A DNA stretch of 32,360 nucleotides, taken from the NCBI GenBank assembly GCA_009839635.1, contig VXPJ01000072.1:1-32360 (forward strand), in the 5' to 3' direction. Position numbers and translations under genes: made by a program. Each line of letters begins with the position of its first letter. Position 1 is the first letter of the stretch. Source of the stretch: Pseudomonadota bacterium. Lineage in GTDB: Bacteria; Pseudomonadota; Gammaproteobacteria; UBA4575. Below the pieces are notes generated by a model. The model was not told the DNA's origin. It saw only the letters and a program-made list of their open reading frames with translations, and made no database searches. This document shows positions 19,536 through 28,443 of this stretch, one piece after another.

Positions 19536-21542
19536 ATGCGACTGACTGAAGAACTGATCCTCCTGATGCTTGATGAGCAAAGCGGCTACCTAGAAATGGT
19601 GCCTGGCTGGGATTTCTCGTGTGTCATCGCCGGCGCAGTCATCGCGGACCTCGCCCTGGAATTTCGAATTGACACGGATTTGGACTCATTGCACCTGATC
19701 AATGGGGACCCCACCGGCGACACCATGCTTGATCCCACATTGAAGGAGATCAGCGAATCGAAGGGTACTTTCAGCACCCAGTACTGGATTGAGAAGAACA
19801 CCTCGCGTTCCGACGATATCGTTACAATCACGCTCGACCGACTGGTTGAAAAAGGGATCTTGCAACACGAAACCGGTGGCTTCTGGTCATTGTCCTCATC
19901 GGTCTCCCGTACCAAAACCTACCCGACTGCCCAAGGCGCATCAAAGGAAGAGGCCAAGTCGCGAATCTTGAATGTCATTCTGAACGACATCATCCCGGAT
20001 CCCCGGGATGTCATCCTTATCTGTCTCATGCATACATGCGGGGGATTCAAGCTTATCCTCGACGAGGAAGACTATCAGGAAAAAATTGAACGCATCGAAA
20101 TGCTTGCCTCAATGGATCTGGTCGGCCAGTCCATATCCAAGGCAGTCATGCAAAGCACCATCAGGCCGAAGACGAAACAGGTTATTCAAACCAAGCCCAT
20201 CCCCAAGATGAAGGTATCCGACATCCTGCAGATTTCGGATTTCCGGCGGGGGGACATACCCAAGGCGATCTGCCAGATCCATGATAAGTACGGCCCGGTC
20301 GTCGAGGTACCCTTCAAGCTCAGGGGTCAACGGTTGCTCCTGCTGTCGGGCCCGGATGTCAATCAGTGGGTTCAGAAAAAGGGCAGGTTCTATCTTCGTT
20401 CAAAGGATTTTATCAAGGATTTTGAAGCCGAATATGGTGCCTCGCGAACCATGTCGGGCATGGATGGCGCAGAACACTACCGGATGAGAAAATCATTGCA
20501 GAAGGCGTATTCCCGGGCCGGTCTCTCCTGCAGACTGCCGGAGGTCGTTCATCTTTGCCGGAAATCCCTTGCCCGGTGGGAGCAGGGCTCAGTCATCGGC
20601 GCGACCATGGCCTGCCGGAATCACATTTGCAGTCAGGTTTCCAGCCTTTTGTTCGGTGTGGATGCTGGGGACGACATTGACGACATCATTGCCTACGGAC
20701 AGCGTGCGCTGAACATCCGTGTACTTGGAATGCTACCGGAATTCCTGCTCTCCACACCACGCATGAACCGGGCCAAGAATGCAGTGCAGCAGCTCGTCAA
20801 ATCAGTCCATGCCTCGCACACGCCAGCACAAAGGGAAGGGAAACCGCAAGATCTCGCCGATGCAATTCTCGAACTTCACCGAAGTGACCCGCAGTTTCTT
20901 CCTGAAACGGATACTACCTTCCCGTTTGTGGCAACGATGGTCGCCAGCATCTATCCCGGCAGTGGATTGGCTTTTGCCCTGTATTCGATGATTACCCGTC
21001 CAGACCTGTACGACAGGGTGCGTGAAGAGGCGGATGCACTGTTCGGAAACGGAAGAGAGCCAACTGCCGAGGATTTCAGCCTGTCAAATATTGATGTAAC
21101 CCATCGGGTATTTCTCGAAACCGAACGCATGTATCCCGCCATTCCTTGGCAACTCCGGGCCGTGATGAACCGATGCACCATTGATAAGTACGAGATACCG
21201 GTCAAAACCTACGTGTTGATATGCCAGACCGCGACACACTACATGGATAATGTCTTCAAGAACCCGACAGAATTTGACATCGGCCGCTACCAGAAAGGGC
21301 GACAGGAGCATCTGGGCCCATCTGCCTATACGCCCTTTGGCCTGGGCACACACGCATGCCTGGGGCATCGCTTTGTCGAATTGCAGATGGCTGTCAATCT
21401 CCTGCTCTTCGCCTACCACCTGAGGCTGGAAGTGAAGCCCGATGATTATGAGTTGCGCATCAACCCCTTCCCTGAATCGGCACCGACCAAGAAACTGAAG
21501 TTCAGGGTGGCCGAAGTCAGAAACCCCGTGAATCTCCATTAG
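19536..21542 (+). CDS. GPP34 (GOLPH3/Vps74-like) domain - cytochrome P450 fusion protein
   Basis: 668 aa from ATG 19536 (AGGGAAG upstream). N-term: MRLTEELILLMLDEQSGYLEMVPGWDFSCVIAGAVIADLALEFRIDTD...DPTGDTMLDPTLKEI...DRLVEKGILQHE (GPP34-like). C-term: P450 with FLETERMYP (ExxR), FDIGRYQ and PFGLGTHACLGHRFVELQMAVN (heme-thiolate Cys). One uninterrupted frame. Confidence 0.88.
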   Translation: MRLTEELILLMLDEQSGYLEMVPGWDFSCVIAGAVIADLALEFRIDTDLDSLHLINGDPTGDTMLDPTLKEISESKGTFSTQYWIEKNTSRSDDIVTITLDRLVEKGILQHETGGFWSLSSSVSRTKTYPTAQGASKEEAKSRILNVILNDIIPDPRDVILICLMHTCGGFKLILDEEDYQEKIERIEMLASMDLVGQSISKAVMQSTIRPKTKQVIQTKPIPKMKVSDILQISDFRRGDIPKAICQIHDKYGPVVEVPFKLRGQRLLLLSGPDVNQWVQKKGRFYLRSKDFIKDFEAEYGASRTMSGMDGAEHYRMRKSLQKAYSRAGLSCRLPEVVHLCRKSLARWEQGSVIGATMACRNHICSQVSSLLFGVDAGDDIDDIIAYGQRALNIRVLGMLPEFLLSTPRMNRAKNAVQQLVKSVHASHTPAQREGKPQDLADAILELHRSDPQFLPETDTTFPFVATMVASIYPGSGLAFALYSMITRPDLYDRVREEADALFGNGREPTAEDFSLSNIDVTHRVFLETERMYPAIPWQLRAVMNRCTIDKYEIPVKTYVLICQTATHYMDNVFKNPTEFDIGRYQKGRQEHLGPSAYTPFGLGTHACLGHRFVELQMAVNLLLFAYHLRLEVKPDDYELRINPFPESAPTKKLKFRVAEVRNPVNLH

Positions 21543-21595
21543 CGGGAATCTTCGAACACAAGAAGCCGCAAGACGCTTGCTGATACCGGAGAACA

Positions 21596-21616
21596 GCCAG
21601 CACCTCGCCTGTTGGC
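21596..21616. other. Hairpin between convergent genes (possible terminator stem without T-run)
   Basis: GCCAGCA-CCTCGCC-TGTTGGC, 7-bp stem with one G-U, between the P450 stop and the RND stop. Confidence 0.3.
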
Positions 21617-21629
21617 GATATCAAAATAT

Positions 21630-24600
21630 TCAGTCTACAGGGTTGACGGTTGCCGGAGAGACGAGGTCAGCGCCTGCTTCAGTCTGCTGGATCCTCTTGC
21701 GAAGATACATTGCCATCAGCGCGGGTATGAGCATCATCAATATGGCCGTAGTAATCATGATCCCGAAACCGAGTGATGCAGCAAATGGAATCAAAAACTG
21801 TGCCTGAATTGCACGCTCAAGAATGAGGGGCGTGAACCCGAGGAAAGTGGTCACAGAAGTGAGCAAAATTGGACGAAAGCGTCCCTTTGCGCCCTCTATA
21901 ATTGCAGTTCGCGCAGGAACTCCCTCGTCGAGTTTCTGGTCGATGAAATCAATCATCACCAGCGAATCATTCACGACGACACCACTGAGGCCAAATATGC
22001 CCAAAAAGGATGCAGCACTCATGGCGATTCCCAATGCCAGGTGACCCCAGATCGCACCGATGAGCCCGAACGGGATGATGGCCATGATGATAAATGGCTT
22101 GATGTAGGAGCGCAGGGGGATGGCCAGCAGCGCAAATATCATGAGCATTGCAACTGCAAACCCGCGTTTCAGTGAGCCCAGGGATTCCAATTGCTCCTGT
22201 TGCTCTCCTCCAAACGTATACGTCAGGCCGGGATGTGCCTCCTTGAGTCCTGCAAGGATTGAATTCGCCAAAATGGCGTTGGCTTCCCCGCCGGTGATTA
22301 CGGTCTGGTCCACATCCGCCGTGACCGTAACAACGCGCTGCCCGTCCCTTCTCGAAATCGCGGGTGGCGACATGCCTGATTCGAACGTCGCAACCTGACT
22401 TAACGGAACCTCAGCTCCAGTGGGAGTGCGGATCAGGTACCCTTCGATATCGGTGATGGCATTGCGCTCATCCTTGGGCAAACGCACATAAACCCGTATT
22501 TCTTCGCGCCCGCGCTGCACCCGCAAGGCCTCTGCACCGAAAAATGCAGCACGTGCCTGCTGTGCCATGTCTTCAAGTGTAAGTCCAAGTGTACGTGCCT
22601 CGGGCCGCAGCCCAAGCTGGATTTCCCGAACTCCCGGCGTATGATCAGACCGTACATCAAAGACACCTTCCAGTTCGCGCAAGCCATATACGGCAGAACC
22701 TGCGACCTGGTTGAGATTTTGCGGTTGAGGGTGCGACAGTACCACCTCAATGGGATTGCCCAAATCAAAGACCTTGCCACTGAAAGTGACTCCACGAACG
22801 TAGGGCAGGATACCCACCTCATCTCGCCATGCCTGGGCAATGGCCCCGGTGGAAATCTTGCGCTGCTGTGCGCCCAGCAACTTGAATTCGATGGTGGCGA
22901 TATTCGGTTCCGGATTCAGCGAAAGTTTCGGTGCAAGACCCCCGCCCTCTACCCGCGGCCCTTGACCTACGGTCACGGTTACCCCGGAAAGCAAGGGGGA
23001 GGCGCCCTCGGGCCGGTCACGCGAAATCCGTTCGAGCACACGATGTCCTGCACCTTCCAGTTCCCTTGCAACCTCATGCGTTCTCTGCGCAGTGGTGCCA
23101 TCAGGCATCTCCAGCGTGGCGGTGACAAAATCACCCTCCACGACATCCGCAAAGGATGTTGCGACGACCCCCGCCGGCAGCAAGGAAACACTGAAAATCA
23201 GCAGGCCGATGGCGCCCGCCAGCGTCACGACAGGCTGGGCAGTCGCAAAGTGTAGTCCCCGGTCCAGAGGACCCTTCAGAAATTTATCCAGCAGATCATC
23301 TACAACACCTCGAACCCGGGCAAAAAACCGGTCAACCGGCCCGGTAGGCGTCCATTCCGGTCCATGCAGATTGGACAGATGGTTGGGCAGGATCAGCAGT
23401 GATTCCACCAGGGAAATCAGCAACATCGCAATGATAATCACCGGCAGGGCCTTCCATACCTGTCCGATGCCCCCAGGTATGAAAAATAGTGGAATGAATG
23501 CTGCGACGGAAGTCAGTACGGCAAACGTCAGAGGCACCTTGATCCGTCGAGTGCCGCGGATCGCCGCGACGATGCCCGGCGTACCACGGCTTCGTTCATG
23601 GTGAATATGCTCGGCCACGACAATGGCATCGTCAACCACGATGCCGATCGCCAGGACAAACGCGAACAGGGAGACCGTATTGATCGAGATATCCGCCGCC
23701 AACATCGCAGCCAGAGCGCCGATCCCTGAGACGGCCAGGCCCGCAGCGACCCATACAGCCAGCCGAATCTCGAGAAACAGGGCCAAGGCAACCAGAACAA
23801 GCATCAAACCCAGGATTCCATTCTTAAGAAGGATGTTCACGCGTTCCTTGTAGTCCTGAGAGTCATCATTCCAGATCGTGATCCCGACCCCGTCAGGAAG
23901 GGATGGGCTGATCACGTTGACAACGTGCTCTCGCACAGCCGTGGTAACATCCATCACCCGCTCCCCTTCTGCCCGGTAGACTTCAACAAAGGCAGCAGGC
24001 TGATTCTGATGACGTACGATCAGATCGGAGTCCTGAAAGCCATCGCGTACCCGGGCGATGTCTCCCAGTCGTACGACCGTGCCGTCATTTCTACTGAGAA
24101 CAACCATTTCCTCAAAATCCTGCTGGACATAGCGCTGACCCAAGGTGCGTACACGCACCTCGGTTTCCCGGGTTTCGATACTGCCTGCTGACAGATCCAG
24201 GGAGCCGTGGCGTATCGTGTTTGCGATATCCGTCAGGGTGAGGCCCAGGGCACGCAGGCGGGCCTGCGGGACCTCGATGGTGATTTCATAATCCCGTACA
24301 CCGCTGGTCTCGACCGATGACACGGTGGGAAGCGAAGCCAGCTCATCCTCGATCTGGTACGCCAGCTCTTTGAGAGCGCGCTCGGAGATTTCTCCATGGA
24401 CAAGGACACGAACCACACTCTGATGGTTGGACATTTCCCGGAATTCCGGACGCTCGGCTGCCGCGGGGAAAGACTGGATACGACCCACCACAGTTTTGAT
24501 CTCATCCAGCACACGACCTATATCCGCACCCAGCTTCAGTTCAGCACGCACTGACGCCATCCCTGGAGCGGCCACGGACTTCACCCGCTTGACGTTGCCC

Positions 24601-24854
24601 AGCGATTCGACCTGCTCCTCGATCTTGACCACGATCGACTCTTCCACCTCTTCCGGCGTGGCACCGGGATAGGCCACGGAGACTTCGATGGTATTGAATT
24701 CCACCGTGGCCCATGATTCCCGCTCCAGACCGGTCAATGCCACCAAGCCTGCAGCCAGTATGACGAACATGAACAGGTTGGCCGCGACGCTGTTGCCCGC
24801 CATATAGGCGATCGGGCCGCCCGGCTCTCCCAGGTGACTGCTTTTTTGGCTCAT
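21630..24854 (-). CDS. RND-family efflux transporter permease (HAE1-like)
   Basis: 1074 aa; EVSVAYPGATPEEVEESIVVKIEEQVESL, FAFVLAIGIVVDDAIVVAEHIHHE (TM4 double Asp), GLSGVVVNDSLVMIDFI. Confidence 0.95.
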   Translation of the reverse strand: MSQKSSHLGEPGGPIAYMAGNSVAANLFMFVILAAGLVALTGLERESWATVEFNTIEVSVAYPGATPEEVEESIVVKIEEQVESLGNVKRVKSVAAPGMASVRAELKLGADIGRVLDEIKTVVGRIQSFPAAAERPEFREMSNHQSVVRVLVHGEISERALKELAYQIEDELASLPTVSSVETSGVRDYEITIEVPQARLRALGLTLTDIANTIRHGSLDLSAGSIETRETEVRVRTLGQRYVQQDFEEMVVLSRNDGTVVRLGDIARVRDGFQDSDLIVRHQNQPAAFVEVYRAEGERVMDVTTAVREHVVNVISPSLPDGVGITIWNDDSQDYKERVNILLKNGILGLMLVLVALALFLEIRLAVWVAAGLAVSGIGALAAMLAADISINTVSLFAFVLAIGIVVDDAIVVAEHIHHERSRGTPGIVAAIRGTRRIKVPLTFAVLTSVAAFIPLFFIPGGIGQVWKALPVIIIAMLLISLVESLLILPNHLSNLHGPEWTPTGPVDRFFARVRGVVDDLLDKFLKGPLDRGLHFATAQPVVTLAGAIGLLIFSVSLLPAGVVATSFADVVEGDFVTATLEMPDGTTAQRTHEVARELEGAGHRVLERISRDRPEGASPLLSGVTVTVGQGPRVEGGGLAPKLSLNPEPNIATIEFKLLGAQQRKISTGAIAQAWRDEVGILPYVRGVTFSGKVFDLGNPIEVVLSHPQPQNLNQVAGSAVYGLRELEGVFDVRSDHTPGVREIQLGLRPEARTLGLTLEDMAQQARAAFFGAEALRVQRGREEIRVYVRLPKDERNAITDIEGYLIRTPTGAEVPLSQVATFESGMSPPAISRRDGQRVVTVTADVDQTVITGGEANAILANSILAGLKEAHPGLTYTFGGEQQEQLESLGSLKRGFAVAMLMIFALLAIPLRSYIKPFIIMAIIPFGLIGAIWGHLALGIAMSAASFLGIFGLSGVVVNDSLVMIDFIDQKLDEGVPARTAIIEGAKGRFRPILLTSVTTFLGFTPLILERAIQAQFLIPFAASLGFGIMITTAILMMLIPALMAMYLRKRIQQTEAGADLVSPATVNPVD

Positions 24855-26080
24855 TGTTCTACAGCGTCCCGGCTGCGCACCCTCATGCCTTCGGTGGCAA
24901 ATTGAATGCCGCCCGTGACAACGGCCTGCCCCTCTTCGAGGGCACCGGTTACGAAGATTTCATTATCACCACGCTGCAGCACCTGTACCGGGACAATACC
25001 GACTCTTTGCCCATCGCGGATTACCCAAACCTCATTCCCCGGTTGCAGGGCCAAACGCGGGATCCGGAAATAGCTCTCCGGCGTGAGCCCCTCGATTTCA
25101 ACCTCCACAAACTTGCCCACCAGAAGCGGAGGAGGCTGGGAGGTATGCTCTTGCGAGTCGACCGGGGTACCCGCAGAAAAGGGCTCGGGGACACGCACAA
25201 TCACATCGATGGTTCGTGTCTGCTTGTCAAGGGACACCTCGGCCCGGTCCACATAGCCGTCCCACGCGTAGTGCGCGTCTGCGTATCTCGCGATGACACG
25301 CGCATTCACCCGCCGCTTGGCATCCCCCGCCTGAAGCTCCCACAGCCCGGGGATCAATGCGGTGTTGGAATCGGACAGGGGCAATACCACCTCGACCGCA
25401 TCGGCGGCAAACAGCCGCCCGACGACCTGGCCCACCGTCAGAAACTGGCCGATGTCCACGGACTTCTCGCGCACATAGCCATCGAAGGACGCCTTCACGC
25501 TGGTTCGGGCCAACGCCAGCCGGGCTTCGGCAACCTTGGCCTCCTCACGTTTCAGCGCAGCCTGAGCAGCCTTCAGTTGGGGCTCTCGCAGCACCAGGGG
25601 GCTTGCCTGGGTCACCGTGGATCCCGACTCGCGCTGTCGACCAGAGTACTGCTCGTATTCTGTCCGGGCGACGGCCGCCAACTCGCGGGCCTCGAGAAGG
25701 GCCACTCTCCGGTCTTCGAGATCGGCCATGGCTTCGCGCAGGCGATACTGGTAGTCCTCCCGTTCAATGCGGAAGATCGTATCGCCCGCCTTGATCCGCC
25801 CGCCACTGTGGAAGCTCGGATTCATCCAGTCGACTCGGCCACTGACTTGCGAAGTGATGTCAATTTCCGCACTGGGCCGCACGGTTCCGGCACCGTACAC
25901 CGGTATGGCCCCGGTCCCGGGCGCCACCTGGGCGGACTGCACGAACGGAATTCGAGGCGGCAGCTCACGACGCTCCGGCTCAGGCGCCAGTGATACCAGA
26001 ATGGATGCCAGCACCACCGCACCCACCAGAATCCCGGCGGCAACCAGATAGCTTTTCAGTCCGTCCTTCAGTTTTTTCAT
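24851..26080 (-). CDS. RND efflux periplasmic adaptor (membrane fusion) protein
   Basis: 409 aa; N-terminal TM; GTVRPSAEIDITSQVSGRVDWMNPSFHSGGRIKAGDTIFRIE, coiled-coil hairpin, VKASFDGYVREKSVDIGQFLTVGQ; 4-nt overlap with the RND start. Confidence 0.94.
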   Translation of the reverse strand: MKKLKDGLKSYLVAAGILVGAVVLASILVSLAPEPERRELPPRIPFVQSAQVAPGTGAIPVYGAGTVRPSAEIDITSQVSGRVDWMNPSFHSGGRIKAGDTIFRIEREDYQYRLREAMADLEDRRVALLEARELAAVARTEYEQYSGRQRESGSTVTQASPLVLREPQLKAAQAALKREEAKVAEARLALARTSVKASFDGYVREKSVDIGQFLTVGQVVGRLFAADAVEVVLPLSDSNTALIPGLWELQAGDAKRRVNARVIARYADAHYAWDGYVDRAEVSLDKQTRTIDVIVRVPEPFSAGTPVDSQEHTSQPPPLLVGKFVEVEIEGLTPESYFRIPRLALQPGNEVWVIRDGQRVGIVPVQVLQRGDNEIFVTGALEEGQAVVTGGIQFATEGMRVRSRDAVEQ

Positions 26081-26086
26081 GCCGGT

Positions 26087-27661
26087 TTACTCCGTGGCTA
26101 GGGATGCGGCCCGAAGGCCCGCAACCTGTGGAGAATCGTCAATGTGTACAGCCTCCTCCGGGCCGGCGGCCGTCCACACGCCGCCCAGTGCGCGATGCAG
26201 CGCCAGGCGCATGTACCCCAGATCGCGCTCGGCGGCAGCCAGCGAGGACTTCATGCTGGTAAGCGTTTCCGAGGCTGCCAGGAAGTCATCGTAGTCGCCG
26301 ACTCCGGACCAGTAGCGGCGCTCCTGAAAGGCCGTCTCCGCCCGGGCTTCCTCGACGGACGAGCTCAGCAGCGCATGGCGCTGATGGCTGGTCTCGAGTT
26401 GGGTCAGCACAGCCTCAACCTCGTTGACCGCAGTGACCACCGAGTGCCTGTACGCAAAAGCCGCTTCTTTCAGCCGGGTCTCCGCAAGGGTCACATTGTG
26501 ACGCAGCCGCTTGCCCTGAAATACCGGCCCGACCAGATTCAGGCTCAGATTTTTGAACCACTGGGCCGCATCCAGCCACTGATGGGTGTCCGAGCCCTGC
26601 AATCCGATGGTGCCGGACAGGGACAGCGATGGCAGCAGTTCGGCACGGCGTGCTCCGACGGCATAGCGGGCCGCCTCCACCCGCTGCTGGGCCGCGCCCA
26701 CATCGGGGCGTTGGGTGAGAAGGTCAGCCGGTATGCCCACAGGAATGCGATCGAATGTCATCGAGGGCGACAGGGAATCCGGCAACATGCCCGCCAGGTC
26801 CGCCCGGTACCCGCCCAGCAGGATCCAGAGCCGGCCCTCTGCATCGGCCAGCCGCCCTCGGATGGCAGGCAGTTCAGCTTGCGAGTTCCACAGTTGCAGG
26901 CGCGCAGTGTAGAGTTCACGCGCCGTGTTCAGGCCACGCTGGTAGCGGGCCGTGGTGAGCTTCTCGCGCTCCTGCAGGATCCCCACGATCTCGTCGGACA
27001 GCCCGAGTTGGCGGCGCAACCAGGCGATCTCGATATACGTGCGCACGGTTTCTGCAACGACCCCGATCCGGGCCGCACGGTAGTCCCACTCCGAAGCCAG
27101 GTGTTCGGCGCGGGCCGCCCGTGCATCACTGCGGTTGCGGCCCCAGAAGTCGGCCTCGTAGGAGAAGTTCGCACTCAGGGAGTACGTGGTCACCGCCAGG
27201 CGGTCCGGCACGGAAATGCCAAACTCCTGTTTGAGTTCCGGACTCAACCCGATCTCTTCAATCTGCTCACCCACGCCCGCATTGGTAGGCGTATCCGTGT
27301 CCTCGCCAGACGCCGATGGCTGCAGCGCTGGGTACCTGGCGGCATTTGCGATGCCCGCCCGGGCCCGGGCCTGCTCAACCCGCGCCACGGCTTCTGCCAA
27401 GTCGAGGTTCGACACCAGTACGGCTTCCACGACCCGGTCCAGCGCCGGGTCGTTGTATGTTTTCCACCACTCCAGCGCCTCGTAGGCCCCGCCCGCAGCT
27501 TCGCCGGTGAATTTTTCAGGCAATTGCAGCACAGGCGCCTCGGCCTCCAGCATAGATTTTTGTGAACACGCGGCCATGAGAAATCCGGCGATCACCGCAA
27601 ACAGCACTCCTGAGGCGGAATGCCACCGGTGCGTTGCCAGTCTTTCAGAAACAGTTGCCAT
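26087..27661 (-). CDS. outer-membrane efflux lipoprotein (TolC-like/NodT family)
   Basis: MATVSERLATHRWHSASGVLFAVIAGFLMAACSQ (lipobox LMAAC); WWKTYNDPALDRVVEAVLVSNLDLAEAVARVEQARA; ADLLTQRPDVGAAQQRVEAARYAVGARRAELLPSLSLSGTIG. Confidence 0.94.
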   Translation of the reverse strand: MATVSERLATHRWHSASGVLFAVIAGFLMAACSQKSMLEAEAPVLQLPEKFTGEAAGGAYEALEWWKTYNDPALDRVVEAVLVSNLDLAEAVARVEQARARAGIANAARYPALQPSASGEDTDTPTNAGVGEQIEEIGLSPELKQEFGISVPDRLAVTTYSLSANFSYEADFWGRNRSDARAARAEHLASEWDYRAARIGVVAETVRTYIEIAWLRRQLGLSDEIVGILQEREKLTTARYQRGLNTARELYTARLQLWNSQAELPAIRGRLADAEGRLWILLGGYRADLAGMLPDSLSPSMTFDRIPVGIPADLLTQRPDVGAAQQRVEAARYAVGARRAELLPSLSLSGTIGLQGSDTHQWLDAAQWFKNLSLNLVGPVFQGKRLRHNVTLAETRLKEAAFAYRHSVVTAVNEVEAVLTQLETSHQRHALLSSSVEEARAETAFQERRYWSGVGDYDDFLAASETLTSMKSSLAAAERDLGYMRLALHRALGGVWTAAGPEEAVHIDDSPQVAGLRAASLATE

Positions 27662-27782
27662 TACAATGCAGCATATCGCACCACCGGTGCGATGCAGAAA
27701 TTCCTGATCCGCAGTACCGGCCACATCAACCGGTCTGGTTCAGCCAGCGGACGCTCCTTCTCGGTTTATCCCCGGCAAGACG

Positions 27783-28340
27783 TCATGCCTTCCACTTGAT
27801 GTTGCAGCCTACACTGGCTTGCTGTGCGGGGTCGACGGTCTGGCCCGCCAGCAGGGCATCAAGGGCAGAACGCAGGTCCTCGCCGGTCACCGGCATGCCA
27901 TTTCCCGGGCGCGAGCCGTCCAGTTGCCCCCGGTAGGCGCACTCCAGCGCCTTGTCAAAAACAAAGATATCGGGTGTGCAGGCCGCATCGTAGAGCCTGG
28001 CCACCTGCTGGCTCTCGTCATACAGGTAAGGGAAGGTGTATCCGAGGGACAGCGCCAGGGCCTTCATGTTTTCCGGTGAATCCTCGGGATACTGGTCGGC
28101 ATCGTTGGAACTGATGGCGACCAGCGAGACGCCCTGGGCAGGGTACTCCTGGCCGAGGCGTACCAGCTCGCCCTGGATATGCTTCACGAAGGGGCAATGG
28201 TTGCATATGAACATGACCACGGTCGCCACCTCGCCGCGTACCTCCGACAGGCACACTTCCTTCCCGGAAACCGTATCCGGAAGGCAGAAATCCGGGGCCG
28301 GGGTACCCAAGGGCATCATGTTGGAGGGCGTGAGTGCCAT
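27783..28340 (-). CDS. thioredoxin/AhpC-TSA-like family protein
   Basis: MALTPSNMMPLGTPAPDFCLPDTVSGKEVCLSEVRGEVATVVMFICNHCPFVKHIQGELVRL...GVSLVAISSNDADQYPEDSPENM; CxxC in FICNHCPFVKH. Confidence 0.9.
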   Translation of the reverse strand: MALTPSNMMPLGTPAPDFCLPDTVSGKEVCLSEVRGEVATVVMFICNHCPFVKHIQGELVRLGQEYPAQGVSLVAISSNDADQYPEDSPENMKALALSLGYTFPYLYDESQQVARLYDAACTPDIFVFDKALECAYRGQLDGSRPGNGMPVTGEDLRSALDALLAGQTVDPAQQASVGCNIKWKA

Positions 28341-28401
28341 TGAATCAGGAATGCATTTTTTAATTGTGCTCGAATTGCGTAGAATAGCGCGATTCAAGAC
28401 G

Positions 28402-28420
28402 CCTGTTAACCGTTGACAGG
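28402..28420 (+). other. Stem-loop in the metK 5' leader
   Basis: CCTGTTAA-CCG-TTGACAGG: 8-bp stem (one G-U), triloop, ~23 nt upstream of the metK ATG. Confidence 0.45.
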
Positions 28421-28443
28421 CTATACCAGACCCGAAGAGGCTC

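Noticed and set aside
24854-25993. 379-aa + strand ORF antisense to the membrane fusion protein
   Set aside because: Shadow ORF; composition looks non-coding and the opposite strand has a full adaptor protein.
26144-27565. 473-aa + strand ORF antisense to the outer-membrane efflux protein
   Set aside because: Codon-shadow ORF in GC-rich coding DNA; low-complexity R/G/Q/H-rich translation with no recognisable motifs, opposite a clearly functional gene.
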